Positions 1-8,196 of a stretch of 64,000 nt of DNA are shown in pieces; the first letter of the stretch is position 1; each line of letters opens with the position of its first letter. Position numbers and translations under genes: made by a program. The notes under the pieces were generated by a model that worked only from the letters and a program-made list of their open reading frames with translations, searched no databases and was not told where the DNA came from. This DNA is from Thiolapillus brandeum. GTDB taxonomy: Bacteria; Pseudomonadota; Gammaproteobacteria; Chromatiales; Chromatiaceae. The stretch lies in contig NZ_AP012273.1 in assembly GCF_000828615.1 (NCBI RefSeq), positions 868,001 to 932,000 on the forward strand, written 5' to 3'.

Positions 1-13
1 TGCGCGACCAGGC

Positions 14-51
14 GCAATGATCGGCGTCCCGGGGTTCCGGCCGATCATTGC
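14..51. repeat. 12-bp inverted repeat downstream of the lipoprotein gene
   Basis: Bases 14-25 and 40-51 pair perfectly over 12 bp around a 14-nt loop. It lies just past the stop of the minus-strand lipoprotein gene, so a terminator is possible. There is no T-tract on the minus strand beyond it, so a simple intrinsic terminator is not well supported. Confidence 0.45.
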
Positions 52-60
52 TCTGGAGGT

Positions 61-987
61 TCAGTGCATCTTGTTCATATCCAGCACTTTGCCATTGCGG
101 CTGTTGATACGACAGCGATAACTTTCCCGTATCGAGCCGCCATCCTCTGTTATGGCATTGACGCTGATGTCCACCTGCTTCCTGTTGTTGCCGATATCAC
201 GAACGCTGGATCCGGGAAAGCGGATCTTGTGGTAACCAAACAGTTTCAGGCGGTTCTTGAGATTTTTCTGGCAGCGATGTTTGGCATCCTTGTTGGTGAT
301 GCCGGGCTGATATGAACCATTGCCGCCGGTTCCTGCACCTGGCAGGGGCTTGAGCCAGCGGTAGCCGGCGTTGTCCAGACGCAGGGGGTTGACATGCAGT
401 TTGCAGTCATAGGAGATCCGGCCTTTGCCGTTCCTGCCCTGGAGAACCGCCTCACCAGTAACATGGCGGCGGCGCTCGGCGGGCGTACTGACATGCTGGC
501 GGGTGAAGTTCAGGCTGAACTGCTGGTGAATGTTGCGGCTGGTCTGGTAACGGATGCGGTCCTTGCAGGCACGTATGGCCTGCTGGTCCCAGTTGCCGGA
601 ATGGCTGTCGCCACTGTCATTGTCCAGCTCGATATGAGCGCTGCGCACCCAGGCATCCCGCCGGTTCATCCTGCAGGTGTAGACGAGCTTGTGCTTGCGG
701 CCATTGTTTCGCGCCTTGCCCTTGCCATTGATGGTGGTTTCGTGTCGGGCGCTGTTGTACATGTCGTACTTGCCCCATTCGATTTTGGCGCCGTATCCCA
801 GCCGGTTTCTGACTTTCTCTCGGATCTTGCCCTTGCAGTTGGCGACAAGGTCTTTCCTGGGTGCATCATAGTCGCCATAGCCGCCGCCTCCGGAATAGCC
901 GCCATCATTGTAGTATTCGTCATTACACCCGGACAGGGTCAGGGCAACAAGGGATGCGGCGGCAATCAGTATCAGGCGTTGGGACAT
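61..987 (-). CDS. Putative exported lipoprotein, function unknown
   Basis: 308 residues. The N-terminus has a positively charged start, a hydrophobic core and a lipobox-like LTLSGC ending near residue 21, which predicts a lipoprotein. A Gly/Tyr-rich linker follows (residues 25-42). The rest is basic and appears to contain three related segments, each with a CK.KIR or C..RIR-type start and a later single Cys (YTCRM, YDCKL, YRCRI), suggesting a tandemly repeated disulfide-bonded domain. A GGAAG-like ribosome site precedes the ATG. It starts 20 bp after the ABC ATPase gene on the same strand, so it may be the last gene of that operon. I do not recognise the family. Confidence 0.7.
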   Translation of the reverse strand: MSQRLILIAAASLVALTLSGCNDEYYNDGGYSGGGGYGDYDAPRKDLVANCKGKIREKVRNRLGYGAKIEWGKYDMYNSARHETTINGKGKARNNGRKHKLVYTCRMNRRDAWVRSAHIELDNDSGDSHSGNWDQQAIRACKDRIRYQTSRNIHQQFSLNFTRQHVSTPAERRRHVTGEAVLQGRNGKGRISYDCKLHVNPLRLDNAGYRWLKPLPGAGTGGNGSYQPGITNKDAKHRCQKNLKNRLKLFGYHKIRFPGSSVRDIGNNRKQVDISVNAITEDGGSIRESYRCRINSRNGKVLDMNKMH

Positions 988-1007
988 GGAGCTTCCTCGA
1001 TCAGTGG

Positions 1008-1781
1008 CTACAGGAAATAAAAGCAGGTCGTTCCTTTTGCTTGCAGGCGCGATACAGGGTGCTGATAAAGCCAGTGGATGTTTTCTTCCGTGGCAATTTC
1101 CCTGGCCGGTCCCGAGAGCTGCTGGCCGTTACCTTTCAGCAATAGTAAGTGATCACAGAATCGCATGGCAAGATTGATGTCGTGCAGCACCATGATCAAG
1201 GCCCGCCGGGGTTGGATGAATCTGTCCCTGAGCAGGCGCAGCATGAGAATCTGCTGATCCGGATCCAGGTGATTGCTGGGTTCATCCAACAGTGCCAGAT
1301 CCGGTGCCTGGGCCAGGAGCATGGCGATTTCCATGCGTTGGCGTTCTCCTCCCGACAGGGTTTGTACCGTCCGGTCTTTCAGACTCTGCAGTCCGGTGGC
1401 TTCCAGGGCCTTCCGGGCCAGTTCCAGATCTTCCGGTGTTTCCCAGCCCAGGCGTCCCAGGTGGGGATGGCGTCCGGCCAGCACGGTTTCGAACAGGGTG
1501 CCGGGGAAGCTGTGAGCTTCATTCTGGAACAATACCCCGCGCAGGCGTGCCAGTTCCCTGGGAGCAAGATCCGTGACGGGGCGGTTGGCGTACAGAATGC
1601 GCCCGGTATCCGCCCCACGAAGCCCTGCCAGGGTATGTAAAAGGGTGGTTTTGCCCGCGCCATTGGGACCGAGTATGCCCCAGCACTGGCCAGCCTGAAT
1701 ATCCAGATCCAGTGCCTGGCACACCTGGGTGGAACCAATATGCAGGGAAAGTTTCTCCAGGCTCAGCAGAGAAGCATTCAT
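1008..1781 (-). CDS. ABC transporter ATP-binding protein, FecE/BtuD/HmuV type
   Basis: 257 residues. It has a Walker A GPNGAGKTT near residue 39, a signature LSGGERQRME near 142 and a Walker B LALLDEPSNHLD near 160, followed by the switch His in VLHDINLAMRF. This is the ATPase type that energises import of cobalamin, haem or iron-siderophores with FecCD-family permeases, which is exactly the gene upstream. The start overlaps the permease stop as ATGA, implying translational coupling. No periplasmic binding protein is encoded beside it, so the substrate (B12 versus siderophore versus haem) cannot be fixed from this sequence. Confidence 0.9.
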   Translation of the reverse strand: MNASLLSLEKLSLHIGSTQVCQALDLDIQAGQCWGILGPNGAGKTTLLHTLAGLRGADTGRILYANRPVTDLAPRELARLRGVLFQNEAHSFPGTLFETVLAGRHPHLGRLGWETPEDLELARKALEATGLQSLKDRTVQTLSGGERQRMEIAMLLAQAPDLALLDEPSNHLDPDQQILMLRLLRDRFIQPRRALIMVLHDINLAMRFCDHLLLLKGNGQQLSGPAREIATEENIHWLYQHPVSRLQAKGTTCFYFL

Positions 1782-2770
1782 GAGGTTCTTCCCGGCAGTC
1801 CACGGTTGAGCAGAAACAAAAACAGGGGAACGCCGAGCAGGGCTGTCAATACGCCTACGGGCAACTGCATGGGGGCAATGAGAGTGCGGGCAGCAGTATC
1901 TGCCAGCACCAGCAGAGAACCACCCAGGAGCGCTGTGCCAGGAACCAGGATACGGTGGTCGCTACCTGCGGCCAGGCGCAGCATATGAGGTGAGATGAGG
2001 CCAATAAAGCCAATGGCGCCTGCGATACTCACGGCGGCGGCGGTGAGCAGGGATGCCAAAAGGTAAATGAAAACATGCAGCCGATGGATGCGTACCCCCA
2101 GGGAGGCTGCCCTGGCCGAACCCAGGAGTGCGAGGTTCAATGCCGGCGCCAGCCACAGGGACAGCAGCACACCGATCCCCAGAACCGACAGGGGCAGTAA
2201 GGGGTTGAGGGCATCGCTCAAATCACCCATGAGCCAAAACAGCATGCCAGGAAGTTGAACCGGGGGGCTGAGGCTGAGGACGAAGCTGATCAGGGCCGAC
2301 CAGCCCATTGCCAGAACCACCCCCGTCAGCAACAACCGGTTGTTGTTCCAGTCACCGGAATGGGCCAAACCAAACAGGAGCAAAATACTGGCCAGGGCAC
2401 CGCCAAAGGCCATGGGGGCCTGCCAGGTGAAAGGTAGCCCCAGAAGCATGGCGCCAAGCACTGCCACGGCTGCCCCTCCTGATACGCCCAGAATATACGG
2501 GTCGGCCAGGGGATTGCGCAGCAGCGCCTGCATGAGTAGTCCTGCCAGAGCCAGCACGCCGCCCACGGCAAACGCCGAAAGCGTGCGGGGCAGGCGCAGT
2601 TCGTGAATGATCCGATAGTGAATGCTGCCGTCGTTCCGCCAGAGTAGAGTCCACAGTTCTCCCGGGGAAATATCCGCGCTGCCGATCATCAGGGAGATGG
2701 TCAGGCTGATGAGAGTGATGGCCAGCAGCAGGACCAGCAGGGGCAGCTTATTTCTCAGGGGATGGCGCAT
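1778..2770 (-). CDS. FecCD/BtuC-family ABC transporter permease
   Basis: 330 residues from the ATG at 2770; the frame stays open upstream, but that part is the shadow of the HAD gene. The protein is almost entirely hydrophobic with about nine to ten predicted membrane spans. It shows family hallmarks: LRLPRTLSAFAVGGVLALAGLLMQ near residue 50, PLADPYILGVSGGAA near 85, and GFIGLISPHMLR near 260. Such permeases form a homodimeric inner-membrane channel for B12, haem or ferric-siderophore import. It overlaps the HAD gene by 23 bp and the ATPase gene by 4 bp, so the three are probably one transcript. Confidence 0.9.
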   Translation of the reverse strand: MRHPLRNKLPLLVLLLAITLISLTISLMIGSADISPGELWTLLWRNDGSIHYRIIHELRLPRTLSAFAVGGVLALAGLLMQALLRNPLADPYILGVSGGAAVAVLGAMLLGLPFTWQAPMAFGGALASILLLFGLAHSGDWNNNRLLLTGVVLAMGWSALISFVLSLSPPVQLPGMLFWLMGDLSDALNPLLPLSVLGIGVLLSLWLAPALNLALLGSARAASLGVRIHRLHVFIYLLASLLTAAAVSIAGAIGFIGLISPHMLRLAAGSDHRILVPGTALLGGSLLVLADTAARTLIAPMQLPVGVLTALLGVPLFLFLLNRGLPGRTS

Positions 2771-3422
2771 GGTGTAGATTGAGAACCGGCCAGCCCCGCG
2801 CTTCCGCCACCCGGGAAAGGGCTTCGTCGGGATCCACGGGGATGGGGTGAGTGACCTTCTCCAGAAGCGGCAGGTCGTTGTGTGAGTCACTGTAGAACCA
2901 GGCATTGCCCAGGTTCTGATCGTGTTCCTGTAGCCAGGCTTGCAGGCGTTCCACCTTGCCTTCACGGAAGCAGGGAACACCGGCTACCCGTCCCGTGTAA
3001 CGGCCATCGCGGATTTCCGGTTCAGTGGCTATCAGCTCATCGATACCGAAAGCCGCGGCAATAGGAGCGGTAACGAAAGCATTGGTAGCCGTAATGATCA
3101 GCAGCTGGTCGCCGCGTCTGCGATGCATGTCCACCAGCATCCGGGCTTCGGGGGTGATGATGGGGTCGATCTTGTCCTTCATGAACTGCCGGTGTAGGAC
3201 CTGCAGCTCATCCATGGGGCGTTCGCTGAGGGGTTTCAGGGAAAAGGCAAGGAATTCCAGGATATCCAGGTTGCCTTCCTGATATTCGCGGTAGAAACGC
3301 TCGTTTTCCGCCGCATGGAAATCCTTGTCCACCAGTCCCTGTTCCCCGAGGAACTGGCCCCACAGATAGTCAGAATCTCCAGCAAGGAGGGTGTTGTCCA
3401 GATCGAAGAGCACCAGAGCCAT
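2748..3422 (-). CDS. HAD-IB family phosphatase (SerB/histidinol-phosphatase-like)
   Basis: 224 residues. Motif I is FDLDNTLLAGDSD at residues 6-18 (nucleophile Asp), motif II is the Thr in IITATN near 110, and the motif III/IV region is FYSDSHNDLPLL near 177. These are the catalytic elements of HAD-IB phosphoserine-phosphatase-like enzymes; relatives in Pseudomonas have been described as histidinol-phosphatases. A SerB-like or HisN-like activity is inferred and the substrate is unresolved. It is the first gene of the minus-strand set with the ABC permease and ATPase. A MITE lies about 95 bp upstream, so the native promoter must be within 3423-3517 or inside the MITE. Confidence 0.85.
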   Translation of the reverse strand: MALVLFDLDNTLLAGDSDYLWGQFLGEQGLVDKDFHAAENERFYREYQEGNLDILEFLAFSLKPLSERPMDELQVLHRQFMKDKIDPIITPEARMLVDMHRRRGDQLLIITATNAFVTAPIAAAFGIDELIATEPEIRDGRYTGRVAGVPCFREGKVERLQAWLQEHDQNLGNAWFYSDSHNDLPLLEKVTHPIPVDPDEALSRVAEARGWPVLNLHHAPSPEK

Positions 3423-3517
3423 GATTTTGATTGTTGGAATGAAAAACTGGGGAAACTATACCGGAATCGGATACGGATTATCACTCCGGCAATCCTCTTG
3501 TTCCCGGCTACACTTAA

Positions 3518-3612
3518 CAAGGATGTTGAAAAAGCCCTTCCTTGGGCTTTTTCAACGCGGACATCCTTGTGCGGCAATCAGGCTGCCGAAAAATGGTGTT
3601 TTTCAACAGCTG
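3518..3612. mobile_element. MITE copy 1 (internally deleted, 95 bp)
   Basis: Shortened copy of the 161-bp MITE described at 45321-45481. It keeps the left hairpin (GTTGAAAAAGCCC paired with GGGCTTTTTCAAC) and the right end but has lost about 66 bp of the middle. TTAA flanks both sides (3514-3517 and 3613-3616), a 4-bp target duplication. Both terminal repeats carry small changes. Confidence 0.85.
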
Positions 3613-3663
3613 TTAAAGTTCCGGCTCCATTACCAAGGCCTCATCACAGACAGGAGAGATAAC

Positions 3664-4053
3664 ATGAGCAAAGGTTTCAATGCGGTGGGATGGTTTGAGA
3701 TCCCGGTTACGGACATGGAACGGGCCATAGGCTTCTATGAAACTGTTCTGGGATATACCCTGGAGCGCCACAAACTGGAAGCCATCGACATGGCCTGGTT
3801 TCCCATGTCTCCGGAAGGCTACGGGGCTATGGGTTCCCTGGTATTCAATGAAGAATTCTACAAGCCATCCATCGAGGGAACGCTGGTGTATTTCTCCTCA
3901 CCTTCGGGGGATCTGAGGAATGAGTTGGATCGGATCGAGGCCGCCGGTGGGAAGATACTGGTTCCCAGGCGGGCCATTAGTGATGAATATGGTTATATGG
4001 CTATATGCCTGGATACGGAGGGCAATCGCATTGCTCTGCATTCCATGGCCTGA
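3664..4053 (+). CDS. VOC-family (glyoxalase/dioxygenase-like) protein
   Basis: 129 residues from the ATG at 3664, preceded by AGGAGA. The frame is open upstream through the MITE but that part is not the gene. The beta-alpha-beta-beta-beta VOC fold is suggested by GWFEIPVTDMERAIGFYETVLG at the N-terminus (shown in part: IPVTDMERAIGFYE), the central YFSSPSGDLRNELDRIEAAGG and the C-terminal ICLDTEGNRIALHS. Family members bind a metal and act on glyoxal-type or aromatic substrates, or act as resistance proteins. No substrate can be assigned. It stands alone between a MITE and an IS110-family element. Confidence 0.8.
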   Translation: MSKGFNAVGWFEIPVTDMERAIGFYETVLGYTLERHKLEAIDMAWFPMSPEGYGAMGSLVFNEEFYKPSIEGTLVYFSSPSGDLRNELDRIEAAGGKILVPRRAISDEYGYMAICLDTEGNRIALHSMA

Positions 4054-4116
4054 AACTGCCTTATGATCCGCCTTTGCGGGAGATTGTGGATCTCCGGGCT
4101 GATATGTTTTGACCTG

Positions 4117-4531
4117 TCAACCCCTAGCTAATACTGCCCCGAGGGCTTATCCACGCTTTGTCCACGGCGTAGCAACCTTTGGCTTATTGCGCAGCGGTGG
4201 GCAAAGGGTGGATAAGCCCATGCTCGATCTATCTGTCAGTCTCGTGGTGTATTGTTCAAGCACCTTGGCTCAGGGTCCATCCAGCAGATTGCGACGGTGG
4301 ATCATGCTGATATGCGTGGATTGGTTACCACCTGACTTCACTGCGTCGCAGAGCTGGCCTTTCTCTAATGTCAGGGATCATCGACCGGGAATGCTCGCTT
4401 GAGGTTATCCCGTCATGGCCGATGCCGTTATAACCCGGACAAGGGTTCTCCACACCGGCCAGATAGACCCTGAGTCAAGGTGCCTGTCGTTCCTCCTCCT
4501 ATGGTAGCAGTCGTATCGTGCGGCACACGGC
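4117..4531 (-). ncRNA. Structured non-coding end of the IS110 element, candidate bridge/seek RNA
   Basis: This 415-bp stretch has no credible gene. It contains a near-perfect 23-bp stem (4143-4165 with 4197-4219, two mismatches, 31-nt loop) and a second, distant pair of 20-nt inverted repeats (4258-4277 with 4466-4485, about three mismatches). IS110-family elements are known to encode a guide RNA in a non-coding end; in the IS1111 subgroup it lies downstream of the transposase, as here. The RNA boundaries and guide loops are not determined. Confidence 0.5.
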
Positions 4532-5740
4532 TTATCCAGCCGCCGATCCACTCTTGGCCATCAGGCGGGGCATCTCCTGCCGTACGATGTCCCAGATGAA
4601 GCCGACCAATTCCCGGGCAATCGCGACACACACCAACTTGACGTTCTTGCCGGCCTGCGTGAGCTGACGATAGCGACCGCAGAGACGCTTCTGGGCCCGC
4701 CAGGCGATCGCCTTGGCCCGTTCTGGTGCCGCCTTGGCCTTTCGTTTGAGATGCATCGTCTGGCGCGCCGGAAAGCGGTAGCTCCAGGCACACTCCACCA
4801 GCATCCGGCGCGCATGACCGTTGCCGGTCAGGGTGATCGCGCCCTGACGTCGCCGGCCGCCACTGCTATGCTCGCTCGGCACCAGTCCCAGGTAGGCCAT
4901 CAGCTGTTTCGGGGAATCGAAACGGCTGATATCGCCCAACTCCGCCAGCAGGACGGTAGCGGCCAACTTGTCGACCCCCCGCAGGGCCACCAGGGCGTCC
5001 ACCACCGGGGCCAATGACCAGCCCGGTAAGGCTTGCATCAGCTGCTCGGTCAGGTCAGTGACCCGCCGGGTCGCCGCCTTGACTGCATCGATGTATTCCT
5101 GCAGCACAATCTGCAGCCAGGGCTGCTCAAATTGGATCGATTCCAGCCAGTTGAAATGCGCCTGGGTCCAGCGCTTCTTGCCCCGGGGCCAGTGGTGGCC
5201 GTGACGCAACACAAAAGCATTAAGCTGCTGACGCGCCTTGCGCTCCTGGCTCTTCATGTCGTCCCGGGCCCGGGTCAGATCCCGCATGGCCTCCTGCTCA
5301 GCATCCGGTACCCACACTGCTGTCAGCTCACCGGCCCGTAACAGCCGCGCCAACTTCAGTGCATCCCGCCGATCGGTCTTGATCCGCTCACCAGCCTTCC
5401 TCGGAATCAGTGAGGGGGCCACGACCTGGCAGTCATGACCCGCCCCCACCAGGCGGCGATACAGCCCGTAGCCGCAGGGCCCTGCTTCATAGCAGAATTG
5501 CAGCACCTGACCATCAAACTCGACACTCAGGCGATTCAGCCATTTTTCCACCTTTCGGCCTTCATGGGCAATTTCACCCCGGTAGACCGGTTCTTCCCGG
5601 CCCGGTAACGCGATAGCCACCGCAATGGTGTCTTTGTGAACATCCAACCCGATGTAGGCCGCGTAGCTGCCTGCATCCGCCGTGTTCACCTGCGCCGCTT
5701 TTGTCTGTTTATCAATGGCTTTTGCGATAGACTCTTTCAT
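4532..5740 (-). CDS. IS110-family transposase (DEDD recombinase)
   Basis: 402 residues. The N-terminal RuvC-like DEDD domain shows YIGLDVHKD near residue 30, the Glu in CYEAGPCG near 86 and KTDRRDALKLA near 120. The C-terminal Tnp20 domain shows LRGVDKLAATVLLAELGD near 255 and SEHSSGG near 290, which carries the conserved Ser. Length and motifs are intact, so the element may be active. The enzyme acts with an element-encoded bridge RNA that pairs donor and target DNA (family knowledge). It is transcribed on the minus strand between a VOC gene and rppH. Confidence 0.95.
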   Translation of the reverse strand: MKESIAKAIDKQTKAAQVNTADAGSYAAYIGLDVHKDTIAVAIALPGREEPVYRGEIAHEGRKVEKWLNRLSVEFDGQVLQFCYEAGPCGYGLYRRLVGAGHDCQVVAPSLIPRKAGERIKTDRRDALKLARLLRAGELTAVWVPDAEQEAMRDLTRARDDMKSQERKARQQLNAFVLRHGHHWPRGKKRWTQAHFNWLESIQFEQPWLQIVLQEYIDAVKAATRRVTDLTEQLMQALPGWSLAPVVDALVALRGVDKLAATVLLAELGDISRFDSPKQLMAYLGLVPSEHSSGGRRRQGAITLTGNGHARRMLVECAWSYRFPARQTMHLKRKAKAAPERAKAIAWRAQKRLCGRYRQLTQAGKNVKLVCVAIARELVGFIWDIVRQEMPRLMAKSGSAAG

Positions 5741-5912
5741 GACCTGTCCTCCTCAATGTGGCTCTGTGTCGGGAGTGTATTTCCCAACCCCAGCATAATC
5801 CACGTTCGTTGAGGTTGGGCAGGTCAAAACATCATGTCTAATTCGCTTGCGGATTCCGGGCAGACTGTGGAAGAATGCAAGACATTGAAAGATATAGAAT
5901 GAGAACAATCCC

Positions 5913-6440
5913 GTGATAGACAGGGATGGATTCAGACCCAATGTGGGCATCATACTGGTCAACGATGAGAACCGGTTGTTCTGGGGGCGTCGTATTGGCC
6001 AGGATGCCTGGCAGTTTCCCCAAGGGGGTATCCAGGAAGGCGAGTCGCCTGAGGAGGCCATGTTCCGGGAACTCGAGGAAGAAGTCGGTCTCAAGCCTCA
6101 CCAGGTAAAGATTCTGGGCTGCACCAAGCGCTGGCTGCGTTATCGTCTGCCAAAGAAGTTTTTGCGCCGGAACACCCAGCCTTTGTGTATTGGCCAGAAA
6201 CAGCGCTGGTTCCTGTTGCAGGTGATCTGCGATGAAAGCGGCTTCTGCCTGGACAGTTCGGAAAAGCCTGAATTCGACGACTGGCGTTGGGTGAAATACT
6301 GGCAACCGGTCAAAGATGTCATCTATTTCAAACGCCGGGTGTACCAGCGAGCCCTGGAAGAACTGGCTCCTCTGATCTTTCCCGATGCCCGTCCGGTATC
6401 CCGCAGTCGCTCCAACTACCTTCGCCAGCAGAGGCGATGA
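5913..6440 (+). CDS. rppH: RNA pyrophosphohydrolase RppH (Nudix)
   Basis: 175 residues, GTG start giving an N-terminus [12 protein letters not shown] typical of RppH/NudH. The Nudix box is visible around residues 37-59 (GGIQEGES, then RELEEEVG). RppH removes pyrophosphate from the 5' end of triphosphorylated mRNA and starts RNase E-dependent decay in the cytoplasm. Its usual neighbour ptsP is not present downstream; a convergent flavoprotein gene lies there instead. The IS110 element ends about 80 bp upstream, so the promoter must lie in 5833-5912. Confidence 0.95.
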   Translation: MIDRDGFRPNVGIILVNDENRLFWGRRIGQDAWQFPQGGIQEGESPEEAMFRELEEEVGLKPHQVKILGCTKRWLRYRLPKKFLRRNTQPLCIGQKQRWFLLQVICDESGFCLDSSEKPEFDDWRWVKYWQPVKDVIYFKRRVYQRALEELAPLIFPDARPVSRSRSNYLRQQRR

Positions 6441-6566
6441 CCTGTCCCAAATGTTGCCGGTACCCGGGAACCTGAGACGCCGGTTTTTCCATCCCATTGG
6501 TCAGGTGCTGGCACCCCGGGAGAAGTGGAAGAAAATCCCGTGCGGATGAAACGGCATGAAAATGTC

Positions 6567-8078
6567 TCAGGGTGTTGCCTTGTCAGCGGAGAACAGTTCA
6601 CTCATGGGCATCGATGTCCCATCGTCCAGGACGATCCTGGCGTGGTGGCGGGAGAACTCCCGGGGGGATTTCAGTCCACAGGCATGGGCGATCATGCCGA
6701 CTTCGTAACACAGGTTGCGCACGTAACTGGCCACCCGTTCCGACTTGAGTTCCGGATCCAGACCTTTCTGCAGCTTGGGATCATGGGTGGTGATGCCCGT
6801 GGGGCAGGTATTCCGGTTGCATTGCAGGGCCTGGATGCACCCCAGGGTGAACATGAAACCCCGCGCCGTAACAATGAAGTCCGCGCCCGCGCACAGTGCC
6901 CAGGCAACATCAGAGGGATTGATGAGCTTGCCTGAGGCGATGACCCGGATGCGTTCACGCAGGCCGTACTGTTCCAGCTTGTCCACCAGCAGGGGCAGGG
7001 CTTCGCGCAGGGGCAGGCCCACGGCATCCATCAGGGGCATGGGCGCTGCGCCGGTACCGCCTTCCGCGCCGTCCAGGGTGATGAAGTCCGGTGCGCTGGA
7101 CTCACCTTTCTCGATGATTCTGGTAAACAGTTCATCCAGCCAGTGGCCGTGGCCAATCACTGTTTTGAATCCTGTGGGCTTCCCTGTCACCTTGCGGACA
7201 TGCAAGAGCATCTTCAGGAGATCGTCATCATTGGCAATATCCGGGTGGCGGTTGGGGCTGATGGAAGCGCTGCCGGGACGGATGCCGCGAATGGCGGCAA
7301 TCTCTTCGGTCACCTTGCTGGCTGGCAGGATGCCGCCCTTGCCCGGTTTGGCGCCCTGACTGAGCTTGATCTCGAACATCCGCAGCTGCTCGTGGGCGGC
7401 AATTTCCGTGAGTTTCCCGTCATCCAGTTCCCCGTCTTCATCACGCACGCCATATTTGGCCGTGCCGATCTGGAACACCAGATCGCAACCGCTTTCCAGG
7501 TGCCAGGGAGTCAGACCGCCTTCTCCGGTGTTCATCCAGATGCCGGCTTTTGCGGCGCCTCTGGACAGGGCCTGGACGGCCGGTTGTGACAGGGCGCCAT
7601 AACTCATGCCGGAAATATTGAAGAAGGAAGGTGCCAGGTAAGGTGTCCGGCAGTCTCTGCCGATGATCACCGGCAGGGCCGGAACGGCATTTTCATCCAG
7701 GGTGGGGTAGGGGGTGTTGATGAACAGCACACTGCCGGGAATGCGATTGTCCCGGGTGGAGCCAAAGGCCACGGTATTGTTGAGGTTTTTGGCGGCGCGA
7801 TAGATCCAGCTGCGCTGGGCGCGGTTGAAAGGCAGTTCCTCCCGGTCCATGGCAAAGAAGTATTGGCGAAAGAAAGTGCCGAGCTTCTCGAACAGATAGC
7901 GGAAGCGGCCGATGACCGGGTAGTTGCGGCGGATTGCCTGCCGGGTCTGGGTAATGTCTGCAACAAAGGTGATCAACACCCACAGGGTGATGAGTCCGAT
8001 GACGAAGATAAACAGGGCGGACATGATCTCCAGTGCAGTGATCAGCCAGTGTGTCATAGCAGGTGCGGGTGTAGGCAT
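6567..8078 (-). CDS. FMN-binding glutamate-synthase-family protein, membrane-anchored
   Basis: 503 residues using the ATG at 8078, which has an AGGA site seven bases upstream; an upstream in-frame extension exists but lacks a site. An N-terminal hydrophobic helix (about residues 12-35) precedes a GltB-type FMN/4Fe-4S barrel: the GMSYGALS region near 160, GEGGLTPWH near 190, KPGKGGILPASKV near 245, DGAEGGTGAAP near 335 and the Cys set C..LQCNRNTCPTG near 420. It lacks the amidotransferase domain of true glutamate synthase. It is divergent from nifJ with 118 bp between starts, which suggests a shared control region. The substrate is unknown. Confidence 0.85.
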   Translation of the reverse strand: MPTPAPAMTHWLITALEIMSALFIFVIGLITLWVLITFVADITQTRQAIRRNYPVIGRFRYLFEKLGTFFRQYFFAMDREELPFNRAQRSWIYRAAKNLNNTVAFGSTRDNRIPGSVLFINTPYPTLDENAVPALPVIIGRDCRTPYLAPSFFNISGMSYGALSQPAVQALSRGAAKAGIWMNTGEGGLTPWHLESGCDLVFQIGTAKYGVRDEDGELDDGKLTEIAAHEQLRMFEIKLSQGAKPGKGGILPASKVTEEIAAIRGIRPGSASISPNRHPDIANDDDLLKMLLHVRKVTGKPTGFKTVIGHGHWLDELFTRIIEKGESSAPDFITLDGAEGGTGAAPMPLMDAVGLPLREALPLLVDKLEQYGLRERIRVIASGKLINPSDVAWALCAGADFIVTARGFMFTLGCIQALQCNRNTCPTGITTHDPKLQKGLDPELKSERVASYVRNLCYEVGMIAHACGLKSPREFSRHHARIVLDDGTSMPMSELFSADKATP

Positions 8079-8196
8079 CTTGATTCCTGTCAAGGGTGTG
8101 TTGGGTTTCCTGTAAACAGACCGGAAAAGCGCTTGGTCTCTGACAAGTTGTAGTACAGAATGAAGGCATGTGCTCAGGCAAACGGAAGGGAAAAGA

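Larger units (their letters stand above)
4104..5832 (-). mobile_element. IS110-family insertion sequence with 13-bp inverted repeats
   Basis: A perfect 13-bp inverted repeat, ATGTTTTGACCTG at 4104-4116 and its complement at 5820-5832, brackets a DEDD transposase gene on the minus strand. The 5' side of the gene has only about 80 non-coding bases, while the 3' side has about 415. A long 3' non-coding part and (sub)terminal inverted repeats are features of the IS1111 subgroup. The exact element ends may lie a few bases outside the repeats. Confidence 0.8.

Noticed and set aside
3391-3663. N-terminal extension of the VOC protein
   Set aside because: The open frame upstream of 3664 runs through a MITE and an intergenic region. 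The ATG at 3664 has a good ribosome site and gives the family length.
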